In this document: positions 52,754 to 62,879 of the stretch, in pieces | Layout of the letters: each line of letters begins with the position of its first letter | Numbering within the stretch: position 1 is the stretch's first letter | Origin: Lederbergia citri | GTDB lineage: Bacteria > Bacillota > Bacilli > Bacillales > Bacillaceae_C | Assembly (NCBI RefSeq): GCF_018343625.1 | Contig: NZ_JAGYPG010000004.1 | Location: 3,102 to 67,101 of the forward strand | Direction of reading: 5' to 3' | DNA: 64,000 nucleotides | Program-made: the position numbers and the translations under genes | The notes under the pieces: generated by a model | The model's database searches: none | What the model was told of the DNA's origin: nothing | What the model saw: the letters and a program-made list of their open reading frames with translations, nothing else

Positions 52754-52797
52754 AAAAGGGGTACCCAAGTGAAAATTTTTTCATTGGGTACCCCTTT
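52754..52797 (-). terminator. terminator of the ABC-F gene
   Basis: ggggtaccca pairs with tgggtacccc around an AT-rich loop, followed on the minus strand by ttttt. Confidence 0.85.
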
Positions 52798-52805
52798 AGC
52801 TATAT

Positions 52806-54359
52806 TTAAAACACTTTTGTAGTCCAATCCTCACAATTCCAAACATCGGTCGCAATTTCGCGATAGAAATCAGGTTCGTGGGATACCATCAAAATACTTC
52901 CGCGATAGGCCTTTAAAGCACGCTTCAATTCTTCTTTTGCGTCCACATCCAAGTGATTGGTAGGTTCGTCTAGAATTAATAAATTCGTTTCAGTGTTTAA
53001 TATTTTACACAATCGAACTTTGGCTTTTTCTCCACCAGAAAGGACTTCGATTTTACTTTCAATATGTTTCGTCGTTAATCCACATTTTGCAAGAGCAGCA
53101 CGGACTTCAGCCTGATTCATACTTGGGAACTCGCTCCAAATCTCTTCAATACAAGTATTGTAGTTTGACTGTTTAACTTCCTGCTCGAAGTAACCGATGT
53201 ATTGATACTCACCACGTTCCACTTTACCCGAAATTGGATTAATCAACCCAAGAATACTTTTTAAAAGAGTAGACTTACCAATACCGTTTGCACCTACAAA
53301 TGCAATTTTCTGTCCTCGTTCCATTTTCAAATTCAGAGGGCGAGAAAGTGGTTCATTGTAACCAATAACAAGATTTTCAGTCGTGAAAATCCAGCGACTA
53401 GCTGCACGAGCTTCCTTGAAATTAAACTCTGGTTTTGGCTTCTCTTTCCCTAATTCAATAACTTCCATTTTGTCGAGCTTCTTCTGACGAGACATCGCCA
53501 TATTACGAGTCGCAACACTTGCCTTGTTACGAGCAACGAAATCTTTCAAATCAGCTATTTCTTGTTGTTGACGCTTGTAAGCGGACTCTAGCTGTTGTTT
53601 CTTCATTTCATATATTTTTAAGAAGTTATCATAATCACCAACATAGCGATTCAATTCTTGGTTCTCCATGTGATAGATCAAGTTAACAACATTGTTCAAA
53701 AATGGAATATCATGTGAAATCAAGATAAATGCATTCTCATATTCTTGTAAATAGCGCTTCAACCATTCGATATGCTGTTCATCCAAATAGTTCGTTGGCT
53801 CGTCTAGTAATAGGATTTCAGGCTTTTCTAGCAAAAGCTTAGCTAGCAAAACTTTTGTACGTTGCCCACCGCTAAGAGTATCTACATCTCGATCGAGTCC
53901 AACATCGTCTAATCCTAGACCACGAGCAACTTCCTCAACTTTTGAATTAATTCGATAGAAATCATTACTATCTAAAGTTTCTTGGAGCTCTCCAACTTCT
54001 GCAAGTAATGCATCGATATCAGCACCTTCATCACCCATTTTTGCATAAAGTTCATTAATCTCTGACTCAGCATCAAAAAGATATTGAAAAGCAGCACTCA
54101 AAGCGTCACGCATCGTAGTACCTTTTTGAAGTACAGCATGCTGATCTAAATAACCAACGCGGACTTTTCGTGACCACTCAACTTTCCCCTCGTCGGGTTG
54201 CAACTTCCCAGTAACAATATTCATGAAAGTAGATTTACCCTCACCATTTGCTCCAACTAATCCAACGTGCTCTCCTTTTAAAAGTCGAAAAGACACATTA
54301 TTAAAAATCGCACGATCACCGAAACCGTGACTTAAATTTTGTACGTTTAATACACTCAT
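52806..54359 (-). CDS. yfmM: ABC-F family ATP-binding protein (YfmM type)
   Basis: A 517-aa protein with two ABC domains (Walker A G-A-N-G-E-G-K-S-T and G-A-N-G-I-G-K-S-T; signatures L-S-G-G-Q-R-T-K and L-S-G-G-E-K-A-K) joined by a charged linker (about residues 240-310). No membrane segment. It aligns closely with B. subtilis YfmM. ABC-F proteins act on the ribosome E site; a drug-resistance role is not shown. SD aaggggtt precedes the ATG. Confidence 0.9.
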   Translation of the reverse strand: MSVLNVQNLSHGFGDRAIFNNVSFRLLKGEHVGLVGANGEGKSTFMNIVTGKLQPDEGKVEWSRKVRVGYLDQHAVLQKGTTMRDALSAAFQYLFDAESEINELYAKMGDEGADIDALLAEVGELQETLDSNDFYRINSKVEEVARGLGLDDVGLDRDVDTLSGGQRTKVLLAKLLLEKPEILLLDEPTNYLDEQHIEWLKRYLQEYENAFILISHDIPFLNNVVNLIYHMENQELNRYVGDYDNFLKIYEMKKQQLESAYKRQQQEIADLKDFVARNKASVATRNMAMSRQKKLDKMEVIELGKEKPKPEFNFKEARAASRWIFTTENLVIGYNEPLSRPLNLKMERGQKIAFVGANGIGKSTLLKSILGLINPISGKVERGEYQYIGYFEQEVKQSNYNTCIEEIWSEFPSMNQAEVRAALAKCGLTTKHIESKIEVLSGGEKAKVRLCKILNTETNLLILDEPTNHLDVDAKEELKRALKAYRGSILMVSHEPDFYREIATDVWNCEDWTTKVF

Positions 54360-54933
54360 TTTTTTAACCCCTTATCTGATGTCACATGTGAATCTTACTA
54401 GATTTTGACTGCTTTTTCTATCTTAAAATTATTTTTGTGAAAATTTAAGTCTGCCCCAAAATAATAAAATAAGATTATTGAATTACATATACTTGGGCGT
54501 ATAACATTGGGTATGAGTCCATTATACAACCGATCCTGGAGGTAAGATATGAGTTATTCCCTAGTGGGAATAAATGTAGAAAAAATGAAAGAATTGGTTA
54601 AGTTCTAAACTAAAATTTTTTAAAAATAAGTGTAAACTCATCAACACCTCAGGAGTTGCCACATACACTCTACACATGTGGAGTGCTGTGTGTCGCTCGT
54701 AAGGAAGTAATATTAGAGCGGCATTTACCATTGATATTAAGACTGATAGAGCCAAAGCGGAGTCAGCGCTTTGGCTCTCCTTATGGGGAGATACTGTTGA
54801 GGCATAGTGAAAGATATTCAGGAAATGGAAGGGGATTGAGAAAATATGTCGAACTACTTTGAGGATAATGATGAAACTGTAACGATCTGGCACAAGGTTG
54901 AAGACCACTGATGAAGGATTGAGAGGTACGAGT
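54360..54933. other. 574-bp region left of the replication-relaxation pseudogene
   Basis: Holds an 8-bp-arm palindrome (54554-54573, ttattccc / gggaataa), a perfect 12-bp hairpin (54748-54778, agagccaaagcg / cgctttggctct) and a 21-codon frame at 54846-54911 reading M-S-N-Y-F-E-D-N-D-E, a possible gene remnant. No complete gene is supported. Confidence 0.5.
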
Positions 54934-55244
54934 ATGAGCAGATTAATTGATAACAGCATAAAAATCGAGTATGGCGACGCTCTCAAATTCTTTACTAGAA
55001 CTCAGCTAGGTAAATACGAGTATTTCCCAAGCACTTACCAGACTCTTACCTTCGACTAAAAACCAAGAATGGCGAATAGCAGTTCTTTCTTGATATTTAC
55101 CATGACAATCAGCCATTTTTTACTGCCCTGCGCCGCGTGAAGCAGTATATTGATTATTCGGAAGAAGCCGACTGGTCTGTAAATAATTTAGACTTTCCTA
55201 CCATATTTGCAGTCTGCAACTCGGCGAGCCTAAAAAAACGATAG
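54934..55244 (+). pseudogene. replication-relaxation-type protein, decayed
   Basis: The first piece (54934-55059) starts M-S-R-L-I-D-N-S-I-K-I-E-Y and stops after 41 codons. A second piece (55089-55244) in another frame reads L-D-I-Y-H-D-N-Q-P-F-F then R-V-K-Q-Y-I-D-Y and F-P-T-I-F-A-V-C. The last motif and its tail are typical of replication-relaxation proteins of conjugative elements and plasmids. At least one frameshift and stops separate the pieces. Confidence 0.6.
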
Positions 55245-55324
55245 AGAACGAGCTCCAGATAATGTATAATCACAACAAAGCTCTCCGGAAAAGTTATAGA
55301 GGGTATAGGAAAGGATTGATCTCT

Positions 55325-55900
55325 ATGGGAAAAGTAATGGCTGGAATGACCATGTCTTTGGACGGCTTTATTAATGACCGTAACGGAAGCGCAAGAAAAC
55401 TGAGTCCAGATTTTGAAGAACTCCTTGAGGCTCCTTCTTTCAAGGAAATGACTAAAAACACCGGTGCTGTTATTATGGGCAGAGGTGTGTATGAGATGGC
55501 AGACCCATTTTTGTGGGCTAACGATGATTATGAATTCCAAGTTCCCATTTTTGTCTTGACACATACACCTCCAGAAAAGTATCCAAAGGGAAATGACAAA
55601 CTTAGCTTTACCTTTGTAACTAATGGCGTTGAGAGTGCCATTTCTCAGGCTAAGAAAGCAGCTGGTGATAAGATTGTTCAGGTAATAGGTGGCGCAAGCA
55701 CCATTCAACAGTGCCTTAATTCAGGGCTATGCGATGAATTACAGATAGATATTATGCCTGTTCTCCTTGGAAATGGACTAAGCCTATTTCAAAATATAGA
55801 CACAGATAAGCTAAAGCTTGAAAGAACTAATTTAGAAGAAACTACCCCTATTAGAACAAGTATTATATTTAGGGTTACGAAGACGAGCCCTGGGGAATAG
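55325..55900 (+). CDS. dihydrofolate reductase / RibD C-terminal family protein
   Basis: A 191-aa reductase-like protein of the YyaP/RibD C-terminal type: M-S-L-D-G-F-I near the N-terminus, V-I-M-G-R-G-V-Y-E and V-I-G-G-A-S-T-I-Q-Q, with P-V-L-L-G-N-G-L near the end. Such genes often ride on mobile elements. ATG 55325 gives M-G-K-V-M-A-G-M-T; upstream in-frame codons do not match. The physiological substrate is unknown. Confidence 0.85.
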   Translation: MGKVMAGMTMSLDGFINDRNGSARKLSPDFEELLEAPSFKEMTKNTGAVIMGRGVYEMADPFLWANDDYEFQVPIFVLTHTPPEKYPKGNDKLSFTFVTNGVESAISQAKKAAGDKIVQVIGGASTIQQCLNSGLCDELQIDIMPVLLGNGLSLFQNIDTDKLKLERTNLEETTPIRTSIIFRVTKTSPGE

Positions 55901-57313
55901 TTGAGCGCCCGGGAGTGCTCAAGAAAGCAGCCTAATCTTCGGTTTACCAGTTTTTGTCGCGTCTGAGCCCTGGCCTGTTTCTTTAGTATATTAGACAAAG
56001 ACTAGTCTGAAACATACTAAAACACTATAATTTATGTGTTGCTTAGATAGTTTTAAAACAAGTCCCATTAAACATTTCCGATTCTGACCCTGATTTCGTG
56101 AAAATAAACATTTTCGATTTCGGGTTTTTTTTATGTGAACTCTTGTCTTTTTCGGTATTTTCTAAGCTCCCCATCCTCTCATTCTAGGAAAACTTAATTT
56201 TAAATCCTGAAATTTTTAGCCGATTCTATTAGGCTTTTTGGATAGAATGATAAGATACACTGAATAGGCGGATTGAAACAAAGTAAATGTGCTATCCTGT
56301 TCACACTTTTTCCACTTTTTTCTTTACTCTTCTCTGTTCCAAAATTGTTACACTTCCCTTCTTTTCTTCGGACTCTTTTCTTTGTTATGGGAAAGAACTT
56401 AGTTACAATGGCACAATATTCGATACAAACCAAAAGGAAAATTACTAGGGGACTAGTACTTTCGATGCAATTTAGTGAACTAAGGAGGACTTAGAGTCCT
56501 TTTACAGAATAGTATTAATATTTAGGTAAAGATGGATAAAATAAAAATAATGAGTGAGATAATTAATGATGATAATCAATTTGATGAATGAGGAAGACTC
56601 GAACGTGAATTAATAGAATTCCAAATAATTTTCATTATATAAAAAATATATGCTTCAAACAGAGTACGTCCTTGATAAATGGGGCTGAATCAGGGAAATA
56701 TTCAATGAAACTTGCAAAAATGGATATAAGCTAGTATAGAGGACTACCTCCTAAATTAGTTGAAATTGAATTGAGCAAAAGAACCTAATTTAGAGAGACA
56801 GTTTGAAGGGGTCATGCAGCGGATGCTAGAAAACTTAAAATGACTAAAGAGTTCAACGCAATCAAGCATCCATGGAAAGATTTTTGAAAAAATATGTTTC
56901 ATAACTACTTCTTTGAGACCATATCACGTGATAACAGTTGTACGATTTTTTTGTCAGTTCAAAGGAACCCTGGCGAAATGTAAAAGTACATCACGAGGTT
57001 AACCAAGTCCTTGTTACAGTGCGGTAGGGTGAATTTCTAGTGGAATTTGACGGATTAGTGCCGATTCGCATGTAAAGAAGGAAGGTGATCTTTTAGATGC
57101 AGCGTATATCTTTTCGCTTCGAGCTACTCTCATAACATCGCCAATTGCAGGTAGGTGTCCCTTTCGGGGGTGCCCTCAGTAATTACAGTCGATGGGAAGG
57201 ACTATGGCAATTTTTAATGATACCCGCCTTGCAGGTCTTTATCTTCCGGAAAGGAAACGAGATGCGGTTTCATGTCTTATCCAAAAAAATATATGGTAAA
57301 GGGGAGTAAATAT
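55901..57313. other. 1.4-kb region without an intact gene
   Basis: AT-rich and full of stops. Short coding-like patches exist (for instance near 56780-56880 and 56960-57070) but cannot be assigned. The last 200 bp before the GH16 gene include a hairpin near 57150-57175 (aggtgtccc with gggggtgccct) and may be an mRNA leader. It may be remains of inserted elements. Confidence 0.5.
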
Positions 57314-59122
57314 ATGTCAAGGAAAAGAAGGTATAGTTTTTATATCGCGTTGGTACTTTTATTTAGCCTAATCGCAACGCTTGGTATGCTGCCTTCCGCG
57401 CAGGCAGCTCCAGACGAGGACACTGTATTCTGCGAGGTCAGGCCAATCGTAACACCTGTGGCGGGTCATTTTCCAACAAGTCTGTACAAATACCCATACA
57501 AGTCCAATTCCACAACGAATAATGGTTTCGACCAGACGCTCACTTGGAGCCCGGAGATAGAAAAAACCTTTTTGACCAATACCGAATACACGGTGACACT
57601 CAGACTGTCTCCGAACAACCGGTGGTCGAATGTTTTCCCAGGGAAGAGTAACAGCTTTAGCATCAATAACGTTGAAATCAAACAAATTGCTGGGCTTCCC
57701 ACCGAGGGAGTAAAGTCAAGTAGCTATGAATACGACAACGCCGACATGCTAATCCACATCACGTTTGAAGCGACAGGTTCTGAGGAAGTGGCCCCAGACT
57801 ACCTGTTCTACGACGATTTTACGGGCGAGCGCAATGCCAATGGTCTCACCACCAACTGGGTGAAGGGCCCGGATCAGAAACGTCAAGCAATGTCCTGGTG
57901 GAAAGACGACATGTCGTGGATTGACGAGGAAAACGGACAACTTGTGCTCGCCTTCAAGAGGGATACATCCCTCGCGTCAGATCGCGACTCGGAATATGTA
58001 AAAGAGAACTTTATTAGGTCGGGCGCCGTGCGCACCCGCTCCAAAGACTACTCTGAGATTCCCTTTGAAAATGCTTACGGTTATTACGAGGCCAGCATCA
58101 AATTCCCGAAAGTCAACGCCATGTGGGGCGCGTTCTGGTTGATGGGCCCGACGAATAACGCAAACCCTGACGGCAGCATATACGGAACCGAAATAGACAT
58201 CGTGGAGACCTCCTCCAGCGTTTTTGATAATGGTTTCAACTCTGCCTTACACTCTGGCGGATACGGTAGTCAGCACAAGGAAGTCTTTATGGGCAATGAC
58301 GAAACCTCAACAGGCATCAACATTTACGACGGCGAATTCCATACCTTCGGGCTGGAGTGGTCGCCCACAGATTACATACTCTATGTGGACGACATTGAGG
58401 TCGCCAGCCACCGAAATCTGGACTCTCACTATTTTGATGAGGAAAATCCGGATAATAATTGGGATGGCCTGACTAAGCAGAACGAAGGCATAAACCAGAA
58501 CCCGAATTATATCAAGTTGTCAGTCGAGGCCAGTGACTGGTCCGGCATGGGCATATATTATGACGGCCCTGAAGGACCTTTAGGTTTGACTGCTGACTAC
58601 GGCGAGATGTACGTCGATTATGTGTACGTGTTGAACGGACCGAAGCCAACTTTCAAGATAGACAAAAGCGTATTGCAGTCGGCGTTCGACGAGTACGAGG
58701 ATCTGAAACAAGAAGACTATACGGACGAGAGCTGGAATTCGTTTAAGAGCGCTCTAGATAAGGCGAAGGTCGTTTTAGAAGATCCTGGTGCCACACAGGA
58801 TGAAGTCGATACGGCGGAACTTGATCTTAGAGACGCTGTAAGACACCTAGTAAAGAGGATAGTCGTGACGGGCGTTTCCCCTGGCAACGGTCAAACCGAT
58901 ATTAACTTTGGGATAAGGTCGGCAAACGGAAAGGGCTATTCGGTGTATATTTCTAAAACGGGTACGGATGGTTCATTTAAGTTGGCAGAGGTTAATTTCA
59001 ACAGTAAGGGCGCGCATGTCAAGGGCCTAACCAACGGGGAAACATATTACGCATATATTGTTTACTCGGGCAACGGCATTGTTGAAAAAAGTAATAACAT
59101 AATGCTAAAACCAAGCAAGTAG
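57314..59122 (+). CDS. secreted glycoside hydrolase family 16 protein
   Basis: A 602-aa exported protein. Signal peptide residues 1-32 (M-S-R-K-R-R then a long hydrophobic core, S-A-Q-A). An N-terminal accessory domain (about 35-160) precedes a GH16 catalytic domain (about 165-430) with the E-I-D-I-V-E catalytic motif and W-G-A-F-W-L-M, then a FIVAR-type helical module (about 450-515) and a C-terminal beta domain. GH16 enzymes cut beta-1,3/1,4-glucans or algal galactans; substrate is not set. GC content is clearly higher than the flanks, a sign of transfer. The ATG after ggggag at 57314 is preferred over 57272. Confidence 0.9.
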   Translation: MSRKRRYSFYIALVLLFSLIATLGMLPSAQAAPDEDTVFCEVRPIVTPVAGHFPTSLYKYPYKSNSTTNNGFDQTLTWSPEIEKTFLTNTEYTVTLRLSPNNRWSNVFPGKSNSFSINNVEIKQIAGLPTEGVKSSSYEYDNADMLIHITFEATGSEEVAPDYLFYDDFTGERNANGLTTNWVKGPDQKRQAMSWWKDDMSWIDEENGQLVLAFKRDTSLASDRDSEYVKENFIRSGAVRTRSKDYSEIPFENAYGYYEASIKFPKVNAMWGAFWLMGPTNNANPDGSIYGTEIDIVETSSSVFDNGFNSALHSGGYGSQHKEVFMGNDETSTGINIYDGEFHTFGLEWSPTDYILYVDDIEVASHRNLDSHYFDEENPDNNWDGLTKQNEGINQNPNYIKLSVEASDWSGMGIYYDGPEGPLGLTADYGEMYVDYVYVLNGPKPTFKIDKSVLQSAFDEYEDLKQEDYTDESWNSFKSALDKAKVVLEDPGATQDEVDTAELDLRDAVRHLVKRIVVTGVSPGNGQTDINFGIRSANGKGYSVYISKTGTDGSFKLAEVNFNSKGAHVKGLTNGETYYAYIVYSGNGIVEKSNNIMLKPSK

Positions 59123-59224
59123 AGCCCAACTCAAACATATTGGCGCGCTTGGTTATAAAGATTTCAGCTTAGCGAAACAAACGGAACTTTGAAGAATAAA
59201 TTTCACACAAGTACATGAACTCTG

Positions 59225-59264
59225 ACATTTTAGCTTGAATCACAAAGGAGACAAGCTAAAATGT
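59225..59264 (+). terminator. hairpin between the GH16 and DUF4832 genes
   Basis: cattttagcttg pairs with caagctaaaatg (perfect 12 bp, 14-nt loop). No T run follows, so it may attenuate or stabilise rather than terminate. Confidence 0.5.
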
Positions 59265-59372
59265 TCTCGAACTGAAATGTTAAATTCTACAAGAAAGCCG
59301 CTTGAAATAGAGATGAACCAGTTTTTTTAACAGAGTTTCTATTAACTATATTTTTATTTGGGGAGGTATGTT

Positions 59373-61550
59373 ATGAAAAAAGTATTCGGAAGGCTTGCGA
59401 TCCTGTTAATCGTTTGCCTGGTGTTGGCAAGCACGTTGGATGTCACAGGGGCGGAGTTCAGCTCGGTTAAGGCTCAGGGAAACGACATAGTATGGAATGG
59501 TGCGGATGATAGAGAAGTAGCATCAGTTGTTGATGCCGTTCAAAACGATACACGCAAAAATACCTCTGGCCCTAAAATAACATCCAATGCCCACAATGCG
59601 GAATTTCCCGGTATCTACTTTATCTGGGATTCCAAACAATCGGACAATGGCCACTTAAAGGTTCATGCTTCGGTATTCGATAAGTTTGATAGTTTCATAC
59701 TGACCACGAAGACATCCAATTCATACTGGGATTTCGAAATCGCAATCCAGCCTGGCCAGGAAATGACCGAAGATGATTGCTTTGTGTTCTTTATCCCAAA
59801 GGTGAAGGAAGGCAAAAACATCAACATGGTATTTATTAGTGAGTTCAAACAAAAATCGCTTGTGTTACAGGAGCTTAACTATACGGAGAATCCTGTTGAT
59901 ATTCCGAATCCGGACAGGGGCTTTTACAGACCCCAAGAATATGTAATTCCGGTCAACGGTGGAACTCCAAGTTTTCCTAGCTTAAAGGCCACTATTACAG
60001 GTACTACGGTCAATGTCGATGCTCGCATCGTTTATATGGAATTTGACCTGAGAAACTTTTCGTCGAATGCACCCCTTAATAGAAGACCCATAGGACCCTG
60101 GAGTAAAGCTGGTGCTCTCCCGCCAGATTATGGAACAACTCAACCTTTGACACCTGCTGCGCTTGATTATGTAAGGGCAGCGCTTCAAAAAGTAAGAGAT
60201 AGCGAAGCTGTTGCCATTGTGAAATTTAATTATGACGGACAGGGCTATACTTATATTGATAGTGGAATTTATGACCAGGTTATTCATGATTGCGAACCAG
60301 GGGCGCCACAAGGTCGGGTTTGGTATGAAACAGGAATTCGTGAGGAATCTGATTTGGTTGATATCCCTGGTCATGAGGACAAAAACTGGGTCCAATATCA
60401 TCTTTGGCAGCTTGGAAATGTATTCAGCGAATTCGAAGATTGCATAATGGCTGTTAAAGGGGGTATCTTTGGTCCATGGGGCGAAATGCACTCTTCATCA
60501 TATGCTAGCACTCGTGAGGGTTACCACTGGCTTCTGAATGCGTTGCTGAACTATGTTCCCGATTCGCGTTCAATTTTAGTACATGCTGGCGGTGTGATGG
60601 CTTGGCATAACGTTGAGTATGGTACCGATTATAGCTTTACTAATTTAATGCCGGCCCCGGCACGCGGAACACCGGCGCAACGTTTCGGTATGTTCAACGA
60701 TAGTTATGCGCATGGTGGGGAAGATGGCGAGTATGATGACTGGGGCTCGCTTTCCGAAGGATATTCATTAATTGGAACTGGAGATTATGACGATTATGAT
60801 CGTAACGCTGTTTTAACCTGGATAAGAAATCAAAATAACTTCTATGGCGGTGAAACAAATGAGCTCGATGAAGATGATGAAGGTTATGAAGATAATATCT
60901 ATCCAAGACTTCCGAGCGCTCTTTATGAAGCTGCTTACACCCAAACAACTCATTTGAATACGAGTTGGTCCAAAGATACTTATAAACTTTGGGATAATTT
61001 TGTTTATAATGAAGCAAATGTTACCTCACCATTTACGTCTCCACACGATGGAGTGACTCGAACGGCAATCTTTGACCCAGTGTATGACGGCAGAAAAGGA
61101 ATGGAATATATGCGTGACAGATTGGGCTACCGGTTGGTATTGCGTGAGGCTAATGCAAGTAAATGGGTAGTGCGGAATGGTACCCTGAGGTTCGAAGGGA
61201 AGATCCAAAACGTCGGCTTTGGTAATATAGTAAACAAGAAAAATGTTTCAGTCATTCTGAAAGCCAAAGATGGTTCTGGAACTTACACGGCACTTACGAA
61301 CCTTGACGCAAGGGATTGGTGGCCTGATTTGGACAGCAGGGCAAGCAATACCGCTGCATACCGTGATTTGAACTTCTCAATTAAGATGAGCGAATTTGGT
61401 TCTGTGCCTGCTGGTGACTATGATATTTACTTGAAGATCAATGATCCTAAAGAAACTAGCACTAACAGGCGTAGTATACAGTTTGCGAATCACGATATTT
61501 GGAATACTTCCCTTGGTGCAAACTTAATTGGTTCTACGACAGTCAAGTAG
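59373..61550 (+). CDS. secreted DUF4874/DUF4832 domain protein
   Basis: A 725-aa exported protein. Signal peptide residues 1-27 (K-K-V-F-G-R-L-A then hydrophobic, ending near D-V-T-G-A). Residues about 30-165 form an unassigned N-terminal domain; 170-350 match DUF4874 (N-P-D-R-G-F-Y, G-G-I-F-G-P-W-G-E-M-H); the rest DUF4832 with a C-terminal beta domain (L-R-F-E-G-K-I-Q-N-V-G-F-G-N). These domains recur beside glycan-active genes and may be hydrolase-like, not proven. ATG after ggggagg at 59373. Confidence 0.8.
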   Translation: MKKVFGRLAILLIVCLVLASTLDVTGAEFSSVKAQGNDIVWNGADDREVASVVDAVQNDTRKNTSGPKITSNAHNAEFPGIYFIWDSKQSDNGHLKVHASVFDKFDSFILTTKTSNSYWDFEIAIQPGQEMTEDDCFVFFIPKVKEGKNINMVFISEFKQKSLVLQELNYTENPVDIPNPDRGFYRPQEYVIPVNGGTPSFPSLKATITGTTVNVDARIVYMEFDLRNFSSNAPLNRRPIGPWSKAGALPPDYGTTQPLTPAALDYVRAALQKVRDSEAVAIVKFNYDGQGYTYIDSGIYDQVIHDCEPGAPQGRVWYETGIREESDLVDIPGHEDKNWVQYHLWQLGNVFSEFEDCIMAVKGGIFGPWGEMHSSSYASTREGYHWLLNALLNYVPDSRSILVHAGGVMAWHNVEYGTDYSFTNLMPAPARGTPAQRFGMFNDSYAHGGEDGEYDDWGSLSEGYSLIGTGDYDDYDRNAVLTWIRNQNNFYGGETNELDEDDEGYEDNIYPRLPSALYEAAYTQTTHLNTSWSKDTYKLWDNFVYNEANVTSPFTSPHDGVTRTAIFDPVYDGRKGMEYMRDRLGYRLVLREANASKWVVRNGTLRFEGKIQNVGFGNIVNKKNVSVILKAKDGSGTYTALTNLDARDWWPDLDSRASNTAAYRDLNFSIKMSEFGSVPAGDYDIYLKINDPKETSTNRRSIQFANHDIWNTSLGANLIGSTTVK

Positions 61551-61561
61551 ACAATACACTT

Positions 61562-61608
61562 ATTCGCGAACCCGGTTGGGTTCGCGAACAAGTCTTGCAA
61601 TTTTTTTG
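61562..61608 (+). terminator. terminator after the DUF4832 gene
   Basis: ttcgcgaaccc pairs with gggttcgcgaa (11 bp, 4-nt loop), with a T run 12 nt later. Confidence 0.75.
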
Positions 61609-61640
61609 GCCTAAAGCCCTCAAAACTGCTATTTTTATAA

Positions 61641-62206
61641 GATGTAAAAATCATATATGAAGCAACTAGGAAAAAAATATTAGAAGTGGCCCGAGCATTA
61701 GAATATCGGCCACTATCAAAAGGGCACAAAAAGATTGGTTTATTGGTGGTGTCGGAATATCGGAGACATCACTAGAGAAAAACGTTTCAGAGGATATAGC
61801 GATGCACACCTTAATGCAGGAATAGAAATCAATCCTAACTACATTATCAATGCGGAATGGCAGCTTGAAATTGCTATAAGTTAATGAGCCGGTTTATTGA
61901 TGAACAAAAGGATGACTTGCCGACAGCAAGGTTTATTGCCAGTGACGTCATGGCGATTTCGGCGATGCGGGCTGCCGTCGAAAAGGGGCTGAAAATTCCA
62001 GAGGGTCTTGCATTTTTCGGCTTTGATAATATTGAAATCTCAAAATAAACCGTGCCGCCACTATCCACCATCCACCATCCACCATCCATATCCCTAAAAT
62101 TGAAATTGGAGAGATGGCAGCTAATTTGTTATTGGATAATATGGAAGAAAGATAAGTAGTGCCAATGAGAAATGTTCTTCCGTATGAATTGTGTATTCGT
62201 AAATAA
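61641..62206 (+). pseudogene. LacI/GalR-family regulator, broken
   Basis: Translated fragments run in order but in changing frames: T-R-K-K-I-L-E-V-A-R-A-L-E-Y-R-P (end of the HTH), K-K-I-G-L-L-V-V, then S-R-F-I-D-E-Q-K-D-D, F-I-A-S-D-V-M-A-I and F-F-G-F-D-N-I-E-I, and finally M-A-A-N-L-L-L-D-N. The HTH start is missing, stops interrupt it, and a heptamer expansion (ccaccat three times, 62058-62091) breaks the frame. It probably once controlled the sugar genes here. Confidence 0.85.
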
Positions 62207-62231
62207 ACTTAGAAAAAGGAAAGACAAACAT

Positions 62232-62518
62232 GGCCAAAATCACATTTGTTGAAACGGGGGAGAGATATCTATTTTTTTCTTTTGGAAGATTTGAAAGAGC
62301 TTACAATCATGATAACACATTTAGGGTCATTCCCCCGGCACACTAAAGCTTTCAACAAAAATGGCAGATTTTTTTCCGGATGAAAATTTCAACCTGATTT
62401 TATCAACATCGAATTTACAGAAGAAGAATACGAAAAAGTCCTCTTAGAAGCCTACGGTAATAGTTGCCCTTCCATCATAGAATACTTACGCTATATGTTT
62501 TTTTCACGCAGTCAATAG
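62232..62518 (+). pseudogene. short gene fragments, one ribbon-helix-helix-like
   Basis: Fragment 1 (from ATG 62232) begins M-A-K-I-T-F-V-E-T-G and stops within 40 codons. Fragment 2 (62396-62518) reads F-I-N-I-E-F-T-E-E-E-Y-E-K-V-L-L-E-A and I-I-E-Y-L-R-Y-M, like ribbon-helix-helix proteins of mobilisation systems. They are in different frames. Assignment is weak. Confidence 0.35.
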
Positions 62519-62572
62519 AACTAAACCTCCATGGTATTACTACCGCTAGCCCACTCAATTTCCGGACTTGAT

Positions 62573-62851
62573 TCAACGATGTCCGTAGCATCCTAATATT
62601 TTGTACGATAAAATATCCAAAATATTCTGTTTGGTTTCTTCGGTGATGACATGTGCAGGTTTACGACCACGATTACCGTACACAAAGAAAGCTTTACTTT
62701 ATTTCTTGTAGCCTTGGATCATACGGTTTACATGCTTTTTCGTACATCCAAGGATGAAAGCAGCACTGTCCTGTTTACCGTCTGTTTCAACTAGTTTTTT
62801 TAAAATTGTGTACTTTTGATTTTCATCCATAGTTAAGTTAACCTTTCTCAT
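62573..62851 (-). mobile_element. ISNCY-type transposase, N-terminal remnant
   Basis: On the minus strand the sequence begins M-R-K-V-N-L-T-M-D-E-N-Q-K-Y and continues I-L-K-K-L-V-E-T-D-G-K-Q, C-T-K-K-H-V-N-R-M-I, then after one in-frame stop S-K-A-F-F-V-Y-G-N-R-G-R-K-P. This is the N-terminal HTH region of ISNCY (IS1202-like) transposases. The catalytic part is absent. The left end runs into an unrelated minus-strand coding tail. Confidence 0.75.
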
Positions 62852-62879
62852 TTTGTCACCTTACAATTATCTTGAGGTT

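Noticed and set aside
57060..57313. c-di-GMP, cobalamin or T-box leader before GH16
   Set aside because: None of the conserved core motifs of these classes could be found by eye.
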